Positions 62,478 to 64,000 of a stretch of DNA of 64,000 bases are shown piece by piece. Position numbers and translations under genes: made by a program. The stretch's first letter is position 1, and each line of letters opens with the position of its first letter. The notes under the pieces were generated by a model. It had not been told where the DNA came from. It did no database searches and saw only the letters and a program-made list of their open reading frames with translations. Origin of the DNA: Chlamydiales bacterium (GTDB lineage Bacteria; Chlamydiota; Chlamydiia; Chlamydiales; JARBTQ01); assembly GCA_029240075.1 (NCBI GenBank), contig JARBTQ010000004.1, forward strand, positions 1-64,000, written 5' to 3'.

Positions 62478-63833
62478 TTATTGAAAGTGTAATTTTAAAT
62501 CAGAATAGAGATATTTTCCCTGGCTATTTACAGGAATATGCGATACGAAACGCCATTTTCGAGGTATAAGTATAGGATCAAAATATAACCTAAGATACCC
62601 TTTTAAATGTTCTATAAATTGAGGTCTACCTGAAGCCTTGATTATACCTTCACCTTCTTCTGAAAGAATAGCAATGATTCCCACTTCTTCTCGATAGGAC
62701 CATTGAATCGGAAGAGCAATCACTTCTTTTAATGTGCCTTGCACTAATAAGCGAGTTTCAATTTCTATTAATGAAATTCGCTTTCCTTCAATTTTTACTA
62801 TTCGATCTTGTCTTCCTAATAAGTTAAATTTTTTAGTATCTAACAGTTGAATACGGTCCTCAGTTTGAAGGAAATCTGGTACATCTAAATAGGGTGATTT
62901 AATCTTTAAACATTCATCTACCCCTAGTGCAATCTCTATATTTGAAAAAGCTTGCCAAGGGGTGGTTTCATTTATTTGTTGGCGGTAGGCAATGCCACCG
63001 GTTTCTGTACTTCCATACACTTCTATAGGTAAAGATCCAAAGCTCTTTTCGCTCATTTGAGCAGCTGAAAAAGACAGCAAAGCTCCTGATGAAAAGATTA
63101 AAGCTGGTTTTGTAGTTTCCTCTTCACGTATATATGGCGGTATGCGAGATAGATAAGAAGGACTTGATATTAGTACACTTTGTGTATTTAAATGCTGGCA
63201 TACCTCTTCCCAGTTAGAGAATGTAAATTGGAAGAGTCCTTGACCACTACAGATGGGCCATAGTAAAGAAAAAAGGAAGCCATAAATATGATAAGGGGGA
63301 ACTGTTGAAAGAAAGTTGAAACTATGTTTTCCCCAAAGATTAAAAAGAGTAGTAACCTCAGTTTCAAGCTGTATAAGAGTTTTAGTTATTGCTTTGGGCT
63401 TTCCTGTCGATCCAGAGGTGTAAAAAGTGATCTTAGCAAGATCAGGATCTAAAACTTTAAATGTAGTGCTGACTTCGGTAAGATTTATATCAAGAGCTGT
63501 AACAAAGCTATCTTGATCTGTTAATAACAGATCTGTTTCTTGTAACAGTTCTTTCAATAGGTTGGGAGCTGATGTATGAGGAAGATAAACCTCCTTATCC
63601 AACTGAAGGGCTGCTAAAATTACAGTTAAGAGAAAACAGCGATCTTCACTTAAAATAAAAATTCTACTCGCATTTGCCTCTCTGATGTACTTAATAAAAG
63701 CATGTATAGCTGAATAATTTATTTTAAAGGAAGAGGATTTCCGTTCCAAAGACCTGTGATTGAAAAATGGGATTTTTTCAATATCAATTTCTACGAGTAA
63801 ACGATGGAATGGAATATAGTTTTGATAAGACAT
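62478..63833 (-). CDS. apeH: acyl-adenylating ligase (AMP-dependent synthetase; ApeH type)
   Basis: This ~451-residue AMP-forming ligase has the P-loop ITFYTSGSTGKPKAITKTL, the adenine motif PIEVYGSTETGGIAYR, and the hinge GRQDRIVKIEGKRISLIEIE. The catalytic lysine region near the end is PVNSQGKYLY. In characterised aryl polyene loci the ligase activates an aromatic acid and loads it on an acyl carrier protein. I chose the ATG at 63833; a TTG at 63845 directly after the stop of the preceding gene would add four residues. No good ribosome-binding site is seen for either. Confidence 0.86.
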   Translation of the reverse strand: MSYQNYIPFHRLLVEIDIEKIPFFNHRSLERKSSSFKINYSAIHAFIKYIREANASRIFILSEDRCFLLTVILAALQLDKEVYLPHTSAPNLLKELLQETDLLLTDQDSFVTALDINLTEVSTTFKVLDPDLAKITFYTSGSTGKPKAITKTLIQLETEVTTLFNLWGKHSFNFLSTVPPYHIYGFLFSLLWPICSGQGLFQFTFSNWEEVCQHLNTQSVLISSPSYLSRIPPYIREEETTKPALIFSSGALLSFSAAQMSEKSFGSLPIEVYGSTETGGIAYRQQINETTPWQAFSNIEIALGVDECLKIKSPYLDVPDFLQTEDRIQLLDTKKFNLLGRQDRIVKIEGKRISLIEIETRLLVQGTLKEVIALPIQWSYREEVGIIAILSEEGEGIIKASGRPQFIEHLKGYLRLYFDPILIPRKWRFVSHIPVNSQGKYLYSDLKLHFQ

Positions 63834-63845
63834 GGAGTGTATCAA

Positions 63846-64000
63846 CTATTGATAATGTTTATTATAGACTAAATGGCGGTAGATGATCTCTCCCACTAGA
63901 AGTAGACCCATTAAAATGTAAGAAATTACTCCATTATAAAGTACCCAAATTTGCATGTTATCTAAATTTAAAGTCCATAAAGAAACTACGGCATTGAGGA
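63846..64000 (-). CDS. apeG: integral membrane protein of the aryl polyene cluster (ApeG type), C-terminal part only
   Basis: The frame ends at the stop at 63848-63846 and runs off the window. The visible ~50 residues read NAVVSLWTLNLDNMQIWVLY, then NGVISYILMGLLLVGEIIYRHL, so it is a membrane segment with a basic end. This matches the COG4648-type membrane protein that precedes the adenylating ligase in aryl polyene loci ('..YNG...Y.LMG.LF.GE...R'). It is two bases from the TTG of apeH. The rest, and the acyl carrier proteins, should lie past the window end. Confidence 0.7.
   Translation of the reverse strand, partial: LNAVVSLWTLNLDNMQIWVLYNGVISYILMGLLLVGEIIYRHLVYNKHYQ

Noticed and set aside
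1-64000. tRNA, rRNA, CRISPR array and riboswitch search by eye
   Set aside because: No cloverleaf with a T-loop signature, no regularly spaced repeats and no known riboswitch core was noticed in the intergenic regions; a covariance-model scan would be needed to exclude them.

Overview
The window looks like the chromosome of an amoeba-associated chlamydia (a Parachlamydiaceae-type organism such as Neochlamydia, Protochlamydia or Parachlamydia). The base composition is AT-rich. There are three SNF2-family helicases, two of them with SWIM zinc fingers. A Pkn1-like fusion of a kinase domain and an FGE-sulfatase domain sits beside a FliN/SctQ-like gene. Several large proteins carry eukaryote-like ubiquitin-adaptor domains (F-box, BTB-like). 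The assignment is an inference from gene content, because no rRNA or other phylogenetic marker is present.

Layout. 1-0.3 kb: 5' end of a decayed IS66-type transposase. 0.8-9.6 kb: a secreted or lipoprotein hypothetical, a BTB-like effector candidate, SNF2 helicase 1, a PRPP synthetase with an unexpected lipoprotein-type signal peptide, and a duplicated NlpC/P60-like protein. 9.7-15.5 kb: a complete tripartite RND efflux system (pump and adaptor on the minus strand, TolC-like channel divergent). 16.3-20.2 kb: a minus-strand operon of TPR protein, kinase/FGE protein, SpoA (FliN/SctQ C-terminal) protein and LMW tyrosine phosphatase. 20.4-27.1 kb: SNF2 helicase 2, a 2H-phosphoesterase-like protein and a 751-residue protein whose C-terminus reads as a WASP-type WH2-connector-acidic (VCA) module. 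27.5-34.4 kb: fabF, SNF2 helicase 3, a Nudix hydrolase and an ABC-2 exporter. 34.6-41.2 kb: two tandem ~1000-residue F-box-like/coiled-coil paralogues enclosed by 75-bp inverted repeats (84 % identical). 41.4-50.8 kb: a third F-box protein, an inositol-monophosphatase family protein, a YdjM-type membrane protein, a TauE/SafE permease, two hypotheticals and a NIT-domain methyl-accepting chemotaxis-like protein. 50.9-64 kb: thirteen consecutive minus-strand genes, the last cut by the window end, in the order of an aryl polyene (APE, flexirubin-like pigment) biosynthetic cluster, including an aromatic-type ammonia lyase.

How the parts work together. The APE block holds elongation enzymes (two ketosynthases, ketoreductase, two hot-dog dehydratases), starter supply (ammonia lyase, adenylating ligase), lipid attachment (glycosyltransferase-acyltransferase, thioesterase) and export (LolA-like, MMPL exporter, DUF3261 lipoprotein, membrane protein). 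The acyl carrier proteins are not in view and should lie past 64,000. The F-box, BTB-like and VCA-like proteins are candidate host-directed effectors acting on ubiquitin ligases and on actin.

The two items most worth testing are the VCA-like actin-nucleation mimic (24877-27132) and the APE pigment cluster in a chlamydial setting (50866-64000). A dispersed family of palindromic repeats (core near AGATCTCTGCGAAA) links several intergenic regions and forms the borders of the F-box island.
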